From NCBI GenBank assembly GCA_964304625.1, contig OZ199840.1, positions 186,001-250,000 on the forward strand: a DNA stretch of 64,000 nucleotides, read 5' to 3'. Positions 35,591 through 47,160 of the stretch are shown here, piece by piece. Numbering within the stretch: the stretch's first letter is position 1; every line of letters starts with the position of its first letter. This DNA comes from Kudoa neothunni. Lineage: Eukaryota > Cnidaria. A program made the translations under genes and the position numbers. The notes beneath the pieces are model-generated. The model saw only the letters and a program-made list of their open reading frames with translations. It made no database searches and was not told the DNA's origin.

Positions 35591-38569
35591 CGTACGTATA
35601 TAGATCTGTATTCTTGTAGCTGCAATAAAATTATTTTATTTTAGTTAATGAATTTTTTATATGGCGTTTATATTAGTTTCCTGTGTTTTATTTCATGATA
35701 ATACTTTTCTCATCGATCTACAAATTAAATTTTACAACCAACTACACAAACATATATACATTATTTTAAGTATTTTTAGGGTTAAAATAAATACCTTAAA
35801 CATGATTAAAATTAACTACATGTCAAACAAATAAATCTATAATTACCCAAGAAACTCAATTCATGTCTTAAAACTAAATGCAACATTTATTTATAAACAA
35901 CATAACCGCTTTTTCGCACATATACACATATATTCATTAATTAATCGGGCATGTTTTTACATATTCTGTATGCTAGGAAATGTAAACAAATATATAAATT
36001 TAAATTATCGATGGAATGATAAACCTTTTTAAAATTTACAGATCAGAATTGTAGATTCTGCTTCAATTCCTTTGTTTTCCATTCGCTTGCATTTCATTTT
36101 TGACTGCTGTATTGAGTAGGATTGAAGATGTAATTGTGTCTTATGAAATTGGCTTACCTTATATAAAATGGAAATAATATCCCAAAAGGTTCATCAAAAA
36201 ATGACTATTCCTGTAAATGATAAGGTTAGCAAATTGTAAACTTGAACTTAGCTTTCTGGACAATGCTTAAACAAAACAAAAATTTGATGGGAATGTTAAA
36301 TTTAATTTATTCTTAAAACTGATTTATTTCAAGTTTTAAATCTCTATTTATCTTATTAAATCAAAACAAAAAATATTAAACTATTAACGAATGTGTTAAA
36401 TTACCGTTATAGTTAATTAAATTAGAAAAAATATAAATTTAAGAAATCATGAATTTTTTGTTGAAAACTTTTAAATTATTCAATAGGATTCGGTAATAAC
36501 TAAGTTAAGTAGTTACCATAAATTTGTGCCGAGGATAGTTATAGTTGTATTATCTTCTTTCTATAGTGTTGACAGAAATTAAAGACGAGTTGATGGAAGA
36601 TGGCGTCAAATGTAATATTCAATGGTTTTAACAGATTATAAATCCGACCTAGAGATTGATATTGACTTTTTAAATAAAATAATGAATTTATTAGATACAA
36701 GCACAAATAATACATTTCAAATGTTTAATAATGTTAAAAAACGTAATATTTTAATAAATAGTTGGTTATTAGTATGTGGATATATATTTTAAAAAAGTAT
36801 CAAACATTATATATTCTTAAAGTGTGCATAAAATTACAAAAATTGGTCCGCGTTGCATTTTAAGTATTTTTTGTCGAAGATAAAACAGGAAATCGGTTAC
36901 ATACTGTTTTAACCCTTATAATTCACTTTATGGGGAATAGTCATAAGAATTTATTCAAAAATTGTACCACAAAAATTAATAAATCTCATCGCTGGTAAAT
37001 GCAGAATTCAAAGTGCAGTTTAATGATTAGAAATAATTAACAAATTATAATATTGTTACGTGCATAAAAATTTTACTTACTAATTGTACATGATATGGTT
37101 TATATAAACTTAAATAATAATATAAGAAGTATAGGAAACATTTAAAAAATGCATGTATATTACTATCGTATTTTTATTAGGTGAAAACAAAATAGATCGA
37201 AAAATTGTGGTATTGATTTTAATTTATTATAATCATATTATCTATTATCGTTAATCATTTGTTAAAGCTTGCATCATATTAAATATACAATATAAATTGT
37301 ATATAACTTTTATTCCTTAACATCTTTCGTATATTATTATTAAATCTTAAGACTCAGGATAAAATTAAATTCACCCTCTCATATATATAATACTAAATGC
37401 CAAAAAATAAAAATAAAAACTTTATGGGATTAATTTTTAATTTTCATGTTTCTATTATGGTGAGTAAGTTGGATTTAAATATTATAAAAAAGAACTAAAT
37501 GATGCCGGCTTATAAGCAATGGTTTTGGCAATCAGTGTTTATATGCCACCAAAAATAAGTGATAATATTTACATACTTTCCATCAGTTTTAAGCATTAAA
37601 ATGATAACCGATTTAAATACAAATTCTACAATAGGAATATGAATTTTATTTTATATTGAAAACACACAAAAGCAAATAGCAACGCATATCATTGAGAAAA
37701 GAAAAGGTATGCATACGTGTCAACTGATCTATTATAATACACCAATTATACATTAAAAATAAGAATATCTATAATATAATTGATTAATGTACGTAGTTAT
37801 TACATAACTATAATTTAAACCTACAAAAAGACTAAATAAAAAGAAACTTGGCAGGCGGATCTAGCGTAGAAATAGAAGGAAGCTTAAATTTACGAAAGGT
37901 AATATTTTTTCCCTCCTGTTTAGTATACTTTAATAAAATCAATAAATTTATATTTTGGTTTTATTATTTCCTCATTATTAAATTTTCCAGTCATTATAAA
38001 TGTAAAAAAAAGCACACCACTAAATCCACATGTAGCTGAACAATTACGGGAAATCGGTTAAGCGCCAATAATAGGAAAGACCACTATCCAGAGTTCAATT
38101 TTTAAAAAAGTTGTAAAATATTATTAAACGACAAATAAAATATATAGCTTAAAATATTAAAATAATATTTTAAGGGAAATAAGTCTGAAATTACCGAAAA
38201 TCTTTCATTACAGAAAATAGGTTACCTACTGTATAACCAAGACCGTTTGAATTACAAAATAGGATTTTAAGAAATAGACATAAAAAGCACGTAGTTGCAA
38301 TGAATTGCAGTTTTACTAATCAATTATGACAATTAAAAAAATTTAGAAGTCAATTAGTTTTTGATGACCACCGATTAGTATTAATTTTTTTAAAATATAT
38401 TGCCTCACAATAGAAAGAGAAAGGTCGATGACTTTAGATCTATGGGTTAGGTGCTATGATTCTAATTATATTGGAAGAAAATAGAACAGGACCACTATGG
38501 TTCTGTTCAGGTATTCGAATGTTAATTTAGGCATTGGCTATTTTACAGGTACCTAGTAATCCCCTAGCA
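35591..38569. other. 3-kb AT-rich region without recognised genes
   Basis: I found no supported coding sequence. The only coding-like spot is 37848-37900 plus 37992-38050, which could be two short exons joined by an intron of about 90 nt (GGSSVEIEGSLNLR), but I recognise no family. Confidence 0.4.
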
Positions 38570-39991
38570 CAGGGTTTCCCTATAGGGGGTGCATGAAGCA
38601 ATCACTGGGGTTGCGAGAGCGCCCCATGATGAATTAAGAATTTAAGCCCGACTATATGAATGAAAGAAAAACTTGAGTTCAGAAATTTAGTTTGAAGCTA
38701 CCGTATTTAATTAAATATCACATAATGGAATATTTTGTTGATGAAATAATCTAATAATAACAGATTTTATATAGTGCACTTTCCATTTAAATCATTCTAT
38801 CTTTTAAAATCAAATAAATTTATAATTCAAAAATCGTTACTTATTTACCAAAAACTTATTAATTACTAATAAAATACTGTCAACTTGTATCTTGGAGTAT
38901 GAAGACGTTGACAAATTTTAACATAATGCTGTGTATTTAATGAGCGAATTAACATCGCCTACGCGTCATCATGGTTGCTTCCCAAAAGGTTAGAAAATGG
39001 AATGAGGATTATACTCGGTATGTCTTCAGAAGAGTTACATTGTAGGTAAGATATCATGAATAATACCATGTATCACATAAATAAATTGAAATTATCCTTT
39101 TATGGTTATTATTCTCCCGACCAGTTACAAGATTCTGATATTTGGATTGTTGATCCATTTTCATTTAATGTTGATAATATGAATAATGATGATAATGATA
39201 CTGAGGAATTAATAGATTTTCAGGAAAACTACACAATGAAGTTGAGTTACAATGATATCCACTTGAGAACTTTTTGTGCAATGCCCAATGCAGTTAACCG
39301 TCTCTTGCAAAATGAGCATTGGAAATTCTTATCCCATTCGCAACGACCTGGTTGTGCGAGTCAAGATTTTCATCTTTGTTGTATTTAAAAAATAAATATA
39401 GAAATTTACTGAATCCAGAAAATGATTTACACATCGCATTGACAAATGTAGTACCTCGATTTGAATTATTAGTGGAAGAACGCCAATAGAGGGAAAGCCG
39501 ATAAATCAAAATTAAACTCAATAGTTTTTAAATATGTTATCATTTTTTTGAATTTTGGTCTCTTATATGCTTATTAAAGTGACTGAATTTGATATCAAAC
39601 TTTATATATTACCTAGATATCTGTCTATACGTAATATTTTATTAATTGTTTTATAAAATAAATAAATAAATTTTTTATTAATAATGTTATATAAAATAGA
39701 AATTTTATAAGTTTTGGCTTTCTTTTTAAAATGTATGATTATCATAGGAATGCTTTTTTTAATTTTATTCATAAAGTAGTAGCGATTAATCGACTAAGCT
39801 CACGAAAATTATTTTAATATATTTCTTTAAAAATTACAAAATTAAAATGCATTATTTGGAATATAAACTTAAAGTAAAAAAAAGGAAACACAAATTTACC
39901 ATTAATATTTTTATAAATATTAACATAGGGGTGCGAGAGTGAACTTGATAATCGTTTGGGGGTGTGGGGAAAAAATAAAAGGGAAACGCTG
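38570..39991 (+). mobile_element. hAT transposon with 8-bp target duplication
   Basis: The ends are CAGGGTTTCCC and CAGCGTTTCCC (10 of 11 match). The flanking 8-mers are CCCTAGCA (38562-38569) and CCCTAGCG (39992-39999). Subterminal GGGGTGCGAGAG tracts occur in opposite orientation on the two sides (near 38590-38620 and 39928-39940). Length is 1.42 kb, shorter than an autonomous hAT; only the C-terminal part of a transposase remains. Confidence 0.85.
39056..39509 (+). pseudogene. hAT transposase C-terminal fragment (ZBED5/SCAND3-like)
   Basis: DSDIWIVDPF, then EELIDFQEN..MKLSY, matches the C-terminal region of the hAT proteins that gave rise to vertebrate ZBED5, SCAND3 and related genes (typically WIRNPF...EELIDL...LKLKF). 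After a frame change the tail continues with KNKYRNLLNPENDLHIALTN and VVPRFELL, which corresponds to the family's K..RNRL..EDDLR.ALSNI.PRI. The BED finger, the DDE core and the main dimerisation block are absent. Confidence 0.75.
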
Positions 39992-39999
39992 CCCTAGCG

Positions 40000-40857
40000 G
40001 AACTGGTTATTTCGCAGACAGTGAATATCTCTAAAAATAACAAGTCGAGTTTATCGAACATTTATATATCAACCCTCTAATATATTAAAATTCAATTAGA
40101 CTCCGATGAATTTGGAGTTAATTTAATCTATCAAGATGAATTGTTTGTACATTCTTAATCATAAACAGACGTTTATATGTAACCTTATAAACGTAGTAAA
40201 ATCTTAATAAAAAGACAATTTTTATTTAATTTAGTGAATAGGTTTTAATACATTTCCATTTTTCGGATATAATGGTTTTAGTTTTTTTAATCAACTTAAT
40301 ATTTATTTGTCAAATCCCGATTTATAAATGATCATGTTAAAATTATTTTTACATAAATTAACAAAAAATTTTGTTTAATCAACTGTTATATTAAAAAGAA
40401 TTTCCATAATGTTTTATTAGTTCACATAATTTTATTTTATATGATGTATTAATTCAGAATTATCGTCCTCAAAACGTTAAATTTAATGGAAAATCGGTAT
40501 AGTTTTAAATCTAAATAATAAAAAAAATTGGTATGATATTTCACGGAGGTTTTCTTATTTCTAAGCTACTACTACGGGAAAATTTTCAATCTTATTATTG
40601 TTTTTAACAACGAAAGATATACTCGATTAATTGATAATAATAGTTCCAACACGATTAAGAATCAAATTTTGAATATTATTAAACACGAATTACTTAATAC
40701 AACTGTAATCCATCTTTTCTATTCGGAAGTTCAATTAAGCTGAACATTAAGTTTTACTTACCTACCTTCATCCATATCATTTCAATCTTCATACCTCTTT
40801 CTTATCTCACTAGTAATTCAATATTATAAAAACCTCATCCTCAATAATTTTAGAAAG
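40000..40857. other. AT-rich spacer upstream of the Kunitz gene
   Basis: No gene recognised. A signal-peptide exon for the Kunitz gene is expected here but I could not identify it. Confidence 0.4.
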
Positions 40858-42255
40858 TCAAAAATATGACTTTCGTAATGAAAAAAACTATAGAATACCA
40901 TTAAGATTATATCCTATAAGCTATTATCTTGATAAAACGACAGCTGCTTGCAAAAAATTTGAGTACAGTGGGCCGGTGGGACTACCTTCAATAACTTCCC
41001 GTCGTTAGAAGAATGCAACAAAGAATGTACTTAAAATTAATTTTACACTCCTACAATAATTCTTTTGAATATGACTACGCTAGTCGCGTTGATGTTTGCA
41101 CAGCTGATCTTCAAGTCGATGGGACAAACGACTTCAATGTATATGAAAAAACTCAAGTAAACAGATATTATTTCAAGAGAGCTTCCGGTGGTGGTACAGG
41201 AGAATGCAAAACATATAATTATAAGGGATGTAATGAGCCAAATACTCATTTCCAAGTGGGGACGCATGTAATGGCAACTGTATAAGTAATTAATTATTTA
41301 TTTTTACTGTTATTAATCGAAAATGCAACTAATTAATCTCAAAAAATACTTAACAGAGTTGATTGCCAAGCGTGAGTTATGTTGAACTCCGCTGCAACTG
41401 GTACCGAAAGAGAAATCAAGATCGTAAGGGACAAGGAAAAGTCCACTTGTGTTCATGCGATTGTAAACAAAAGAGATGGATTACGTGGAGTCTTTGATTT
41501 ATTTTCTCAATGCCAAAAGAAGTGTCAGGGTAACTCTAAAAATTAAAATATATGAACTCAGTATGTAAATTTAGCTGATGACGCGGCTATTAAAAGATGC
41601 AAATATGACCCATACCAACCAACCACCGAAGGGCACATGACAACCAAATATTATTATAATTCTACAAACCAGTTATGTATGCAAATGATGGCTGTTGATA
41701 TTGAAGTAGATTCAACCAAAAATTGTTTCGATACAGCTGGAGAATGTATTAGTGCCTGTCCAGCTCGTATGTTTCTGTTATAACCTAAAATTATATTATT
41801 TAATTTTTAAAGTTAACGACGATCCAACAGAAACCAATTTTCCCGATATATCCCCCGTATGCAGCGAACCAAAAGAATCTGGTAATGGAAATGAAGCAAG
41901 CACACTACCAAGATGGTACTATAATGATACACAAAAGGCGTGTAAACGATTTGCATATACTGGAATTGGTGGAAAAGCGAACAACTTTAAAAGCGAAGCT
42001 CTTTGCGATTACCTTTGCATTGAAGGAATGACTGAAATTACTTTACCCGAACTAACAACTACCCCGGTACCTACAACTGAGACTACAACAACTTCTACAA
42101 GTGACGACGAATCTGAATCAACCTCTTCCGATACCCCTCCTGACTCACAAGTGGCTGAGGATATCGATAACCATGAAGATAAAACAAGTGAGCACCAGCC
42201 CGCTGAAGCAGGGGAGGAAACCGAACAGCTGGATAATGCCCAACATACGATATAA
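40858..42255 (+). CDS. Multi-Kunitz (BPTI-type) secreted protein, 5' end missing
   Basis: Five cysteine-rich units of Kunitz type in successive exons; the fold inhibits serine proteases in secreted proteins. Unit 1 begins after an acceptor at about 40857 (TTAACKKFEYSGP...NNFPSLEECNKEC). Unit 2 spans about 41089-41285 (YYFKRASGG...CKTYNYKGC). Unit 3 is 41357-41529 (CQKKC end), unit 4 41575-41766 (TKYYYNSTNQLC...GECISAC) and unit 5 41813-42040. Unit 5 is canonical: PRWYYNDTQKACKRFAYTGI, then GGKANNFKSEALCDYLC. Introns after units 2-4 are about 72, 45 and 46 nt. An acidic Thr/Ser-rich tail follows to 42255, likely O-glycosylated. Two frame breaks appear in units 1-2, so the gene may be decaying. 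Several units lack the full six-cysteine set, so inhibition is uncertain. It is also compatible with a papilin-like matrix protein. Confidence 0.75.
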
Positions 42256-43027
42256 CCTTATGAAATAAATACTTCCGAAGTAAAATATTTTACAGAATAT
42301 TTTTGTAATTTATTAGTAAACATATAAATATTTAATGATATATTAGTTATTATATTTATTGATAACTTTATTTTATAGTGTGTGAATAGGTCTAATTATT
42401 TTGTCATTTGAATATCATCCAATTAGTCAAACATTTTCTTAGAAAATTTAAACTAAGTTTATATTTTGAATATGCACAATTACTTTTATATAATTCTTTG
42501 CAAAAAAGCCAGAAATACTATAATGGAACTATAATTTTGTCAAATAATTACTAAAAAATAATTTCTTAATTTATAAAAATTTATTTTGTATCAAATTATA
42601 AAAAACAAATTCCAATTATACGTCGTCTAAATAATAAAGAATAATCAAATTTTACGGCGCTCCTAGTTTGCGCGTGAGTTATAAAAGGTTGTAGAATACA
42701 CTAGTTATTAGAATTTTCAACTTAATAATATTAACGACATATTATCATTAAAATCTTATTCGCTTGAAAGAAGAAATTTGTCGTTAACTATAAGTACGTT
42801 AGAAATATACGAGGATTTTATTTTTGTAGGCATATTTTCAGTTGCATCATAGTTACTTCTTATACTACATCGATTATTTTAAGCGGTGGTTTATTATTGT
42901 CAATTTATTGCGAAAAAGATGAATAATTAATCTAATGTCTTAAAAGGAGGAGAATTTTTAATTCTGACAATTTCTAAAATAAGGAGTAAAATCAATTTAT
43001 TGGATTTTCTCATTTTAAAATTATTAT
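42256..43027. other. Downstream spacer of the Kunitz gene
   Basis: Contains AATAAA-like polyadenylation candidates just after 42255 (GAAATAAATA). Nothing else recognised. Confidence 0.45.
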
Positions 43028-43830
43028 AGCTATTGATCGATTCAATTCTACTCTACATTTGGTATTTATAGCGAATGATTATTCATGCAGAATAGTCGTC
43101 AAACTTGATTCTTGTGAATCCGGAAGTTCAGTGTCAATTTTAGCGAAGATTCTAAGCCACGCTTCAATCATAGATATTGAGTTATACGAGATGTTACCCT
43201 TGGACGAAGTTGAGTCTACCTCTTTTTATATATCTGCAGTATCAAAAGACACCAATATTGAAAAAGGAAAAAAATTGAATATGATTGACTATAATAATTC
43301 CAAATACAAATAAGGCTTTTATGAAGAGCCGTTATCTTTTCCTGGCGACGGATTCGGTCGTATGGATTGTGTAGCACATAAAACAGTCAAAAATTATTAA
43401 CCTGTTGATTGTAATCTTGATTCCGAATAAATTGTAGAAAATAAACCCGACTATAATTAAAACTTGATTTATGTTACTGTAGACGGTTGTGTGATTTGTT
43501 GGAATAGTATATATAATAAAAACAAGAATATAATTATCGACACTTTGGACACCACCTCAACATCAGTTTATTTCTGCAGAAAAAGTGTAGATTCGCCTCA
43601 ATCGTTATCGTTAGTAATTGAGACCAACGATGGCAGCATACGATTCTTTTATAATGATGGTATAACAAGAACAACTGAAAGATTCGATCAATCTGTTGTC
43701 ACCCCCCAGAACTGCTAGACATGAAGGGCGTGTATTTGGGCTGGTATGTCACGCTGTTGAAGCAAGCCCACATAGATTGCATTATTGTGCAAGCGTTGGA
43801 GAGGATCGTTCATATAATATGGATACAATG
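43028..43830 (+). pseudogene. Coding-like remnant, possibly WD40/Nup43-type
   Basis: Protein-like stretches on the plus strand: 43028-43313 (LVFIANDYSCRIVVKLDSCE), 43464-43718 (IYVTVDGCVICWN, later LSLVIETNDGSIRFF) and 43700-43830 (ARHEGRVFGLVCHAVEASPH). The alternation of hydrophobic strands with D-G and W/F endings, and the H-E-x-V-x-x-L-x-C-H pattern, recalls WD repeats such as those of nucleoporin Nup43. Stops separate the pieces and no clean splice model joins them. I rate the identity as a guess. Confidence 0.25.
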
Positions 43831-44071
43831 TGAACAATAGCTTACAAATAAAAAAGTCTATTTTACATTATCAAGATTTTTTCAGTGACGATTGTGCCTC
43901 ATTATGATCACAATACAGATACAGACAACAACGGTTATTGGGTAGGTGGATATTGCGAATTTTTCGTTATGTATCATTATTTTATCGTTTTATAAGGTGC
44001 AGTTCTATGTTATAAGTCTTTAAGCTATTACGGAAACATTTTGAATTATTTATTAAAATAAATTTTTATAT

Positions 44072-44175
44072 GCTGAAACTTTTTAGAGTGAATGAACTAT
44101 ATCTACGAAAAAATCAGCCGAAAAAAGTCACGACATCATGCCGAATCTTGGTAGCCGGTAAGTACCCCATTACCC
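44072..44175 (+). repeat. Dispersed element end, copy A
   Basis: About 100 bp matching 56110-56219 in the same orientation and 50477-50566 in the opposite one. Shared tracts include CTTTTTAGAGTGAA and GCCGGTAAGTAC. It is probably a transposon end whose family I cannot name. Confidence 0.55.
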
Positions 44176-44490
44176 CAAAATATATATTTAAGCAATCAGC
44201 AAATCCTTGTATTCTATGTGTTGCATAAGCAGTAACACCTGGGGATTTGTTTAAAATATTTTCTTTGCACACTTTCGATGCTTCCAGGACTTCAGTATTC
44301 CATATTATACCATTTTTGTCGGAGTATACATCAAGGGATTCAATATCATTATCATCAGATTCGAAAGAATTAGAAGAGTTATCGCTATACTGTTCCACAA
44401 CAACGGATTCACTGCAGTAACTTTCAGAACTATCCGAATATAATAAGGTCTGCTATGTATTAGAGAAGGGACACGTATCCAAACCAACAA
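44114..44490 (-). pseudogene. Possible piggyBac transposase N-terminal fragment
   Basis: A minus-strand stretch with an acidic serine-rich start (YSDNSSNSFESDDNDIESLD) followed by GIIWNTEVLEASKVCKENIL, NKSPGV and FADCLNIYF. This follows the order seen at the N-terminus of piggyBac transposases (acidic leader, G-x-x-W, N-I-x-x-x-x-P-G, D-C-F). It then runs into repeat copy A, so only the N-terminus survives. Confidence 0.4.
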
Positions 44491-44519
44491 ATAATACTAA
44501 TAACTAATAAGGCCCGATA

Positions 44520-45790
44520 TTCACGTTCGGGGTCCGCAATATCTAATAAGGAATTTTAACAAACACTTTGTTTGTTATTTTTCCTCTCACAACAGTCTCG
44601 ATATTGCGAGGTGTGATATAGGGTAGTCGACATTTTTTTCAGATTTCTGTAACCAACATTGTAACCTTTTCGATGTATATAGGCTTCTACTCTAGCGCTA
44701 TACCTAAAGATACGAAATAACATTTAAAAAGTGCATTTTTTGTAAAATTCAGGGTTTTTTTATTGGACAGTGGTTACTTCAATTTTAATCCGATGAATCC
44801 ACAACATTACACATTCGAACGATCGGTATTGTGGGGAAGAAAAAAATTTTGTTACAAAATTGGAACTATTAAATATTATGATTCAATTATCTCAACCTAA
44901 AATGCCAAAAAGTCCCTCTATAGCGCCAGAGGATACCATGAATTCTGTTATTGTGAGTTTTATTCAAATTAAAATTAGTTATCCTTCACTGAATAGAATT
45001 GTATCTAATAAATCTGATATAATGAACTTCAATGTTGTTCTCTCAGTAAAGGAATTACAAATAAAAATACATTTAACTTCAAATTGTGTTATATGTTTGG
45101 ATTGTACCATAATACCAAAAAAGGCAAATATTCTAGTGTTTTCAACACTGAGAAAGCAAACTTTTCGCTAATGATCTTAAATTACTGGTTTAAGTGGAAC
45201 AGAAGGTTTCCTTCAAAATTTAAAGATTCTCTGTTTTTTAAAAATTCACTCTTCCTGGAGAAAGGGGGAAAAGTTGACGATAATACTGTTACTGATTAAG
45301 TAATTAAATTTTATAAGGTAAAAAGTAGATATGAAATATAAAACATTAAATCTCGATGAGACCGCTTTTTCCTACGAACAATGCACTCAACGAACATATG
45401 ATACAAAGAAAGAGTTGAATTAAAAGGAAATGAAACAATAAAAAATCATGAAATAGAATTATAATGTGCTTTATTTATAGGAATAAAATTTCCACATAGT
45501 GTCATCGGTAAATTTAACGAGACAACCTGTTTTAAAGGAATTTATGAACTTTCTTTTAAATATTAACGATCAAAAAAGTGGTTGGATGTCTTCAACTATC
45601 TTCATGATATTTTAAAAACCCTTGATGAAAAGTTCGTATATTATTAGATCGATGCCTTTCACATCTTTAATTTAATAATACAAACAAATAGGTGTTTTTC
45701 TAGTTGCGCACGCGCAAAACCCAGATATTGGGTAGTGATTTCTTATCAGGTAGTAAAAGTTCAGGTCCCGATTGAATTCGCAATATCGAG
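44520..45790. other. Unclassified region with coding-like pieces
   Basis: Plus-strand open pieces at 44860-45171 and 45084-45299 (MILNYWFKWNRRFPSKFKDS) look protein-like but match nothing I recognise. CGCAATATC lies near both ends (44550 and 45780) and GC-richer tracts flank it, which hints at an unclassified transposon about 1.25 kb long. Confidence 0.3.
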
Positions 45791-45964
45791 ACCATACTGT
45801 ATATATTGTCGGATGCACTCACATCTACAGTGGTGTGATTCGATATTCTCTCCAGATTATCGTCGTTGTTTGTTTCGTTATTTTCTCTTATTTTATTCGA
45901 TAGAATCTATTTAATTTTAATAAGATGCGTATAATAATTTTTACACTTGTTTAAACTAATAAAA

Positions 45965-46175
45965 ACGTGGAGTCTAATAGACCCCCAAAAGCGCAAAGTG
46001 TATTAAGTTTACTTATTTCCCTTATAACTTTAATATTTTTATAAAATAAAATAACATCCATATGTTCCTTTTTAGAGAATACACCGGATATAAATCTTAT
46101 CTGATTCCAATAAGTATATAAAGTTAGTAACACAAAATGCTTTGGGGTCTAATAGACCCCAAAGCGCTCGAAAGG
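45965..46175. repeat. piggyBac-like right end with GGGGTC palindrome
   Basis: GGGGTCTAATAGACCCC at 46144-46160, then GCGCTCGAAAGG and TTAA at 46176-46179. A second, imperfect palindrome (GGAGTCTAATAGACCCCC) lies 180 bp inward at 45970. The matching left end was not found. Confidence 0.55.
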
Positions 46176-46179
46176 TTAA

Positions 46180-47160
46180 AACTTCGCAATTGTCATAATT
46201 GAAAGTCATGGATGTTATCTTCTACATCAATGACTTTGTCAATGTTTTCTGGCGGTAAAATGACAATATAGGTACATTCATCAGGGAAAAATTCATCAAC
46301 CTGATCATATAGCATCGCTTAGTCTGACTAGCCTCTCGAAACTCATGACAGGGAATTAGGGAACCTCGTGGGTTAATAATAAAGACATAATATTGTGAAG
46401 CATTTCATCATATAAAGAATAAAACAACTTTTTTTAATTTTACATAAAATAAACTTTAAGTTATTTAGAATATTTTTAAATAAAACGTATTATTATGAAA
46501 AAATTTCTGTTTTTCTATTTAAGTCAATTATTAGTAAGAAAATTTGAAAATGTGAGTACTCACCTATTATCTATTATGTATAAATTAACTTTTCATAATT
46601 CTTAATTGCTACTTGAAAATCGTAAAATTTCGTCATTTCAAAATTTTTTTATAAATTTTCGTTAAATATTTAAAAAATATAGATAGAAACTTAGAAATTA
46701 TTAAAATCAAGCATCACGATTATTTGAATATTCATTAATTTTAATATCGTCCACAATGTTACGTAAGAAGGTTCGTTTTATATTGACTTAGAAAATTATA
46801 TTATTCTCAATTAACAAGAATTATTTACTCAAGCTTTTTATCATAATTTTTTTCCAATAAAGTCAAGCTCAAAATATTAATATTTTAATCTTGAAATTTA
46901 TTAACATAATCAAATCACAAGAGCTTAAACTATAATTACAGTCATAACAAACTAATTCGGGATTAATATAAAATAGATGAAAATTTATGAAATCACATAA
47001 TTAAAAAAAGCATAGGAGATCATATTTTCTCTCTAACGTCGCAAATAAAATTCAAAAAACAATAAATTCAACCAATGATTTAAAATATCAAATAATGTTA
47101 CGTGGTCGAAAAATTTTTATCATAAATATTACCTATAAACTATAGTTAACAAAAATTAAT
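46180..47160. other. Spacer and 3' flank of family copy 4
   Basis: No gene recognised up to about 46845. From there to 47160 the sequence matches the downstream flanks of copies 1 and 3 (AAGCTCAAAATATTAATATT shared with about 270). Confidence 0.5.

Noticed and set aside
37848-38039. Short plus-strand frame with a possible intron (GGSSVEIEGSLNLRK)
   Set aside because: It slightly resembles a chaperonin-type motif, but the match is too short and no neighbouring exons support it.
38949-38975. TTAA followed by CATCGCCTACGC, resembling a piggyBac end seen near 57956
   Set aside because: It lies inside the hAT element, has no partner end and adjoins no transposase. Probably chance.
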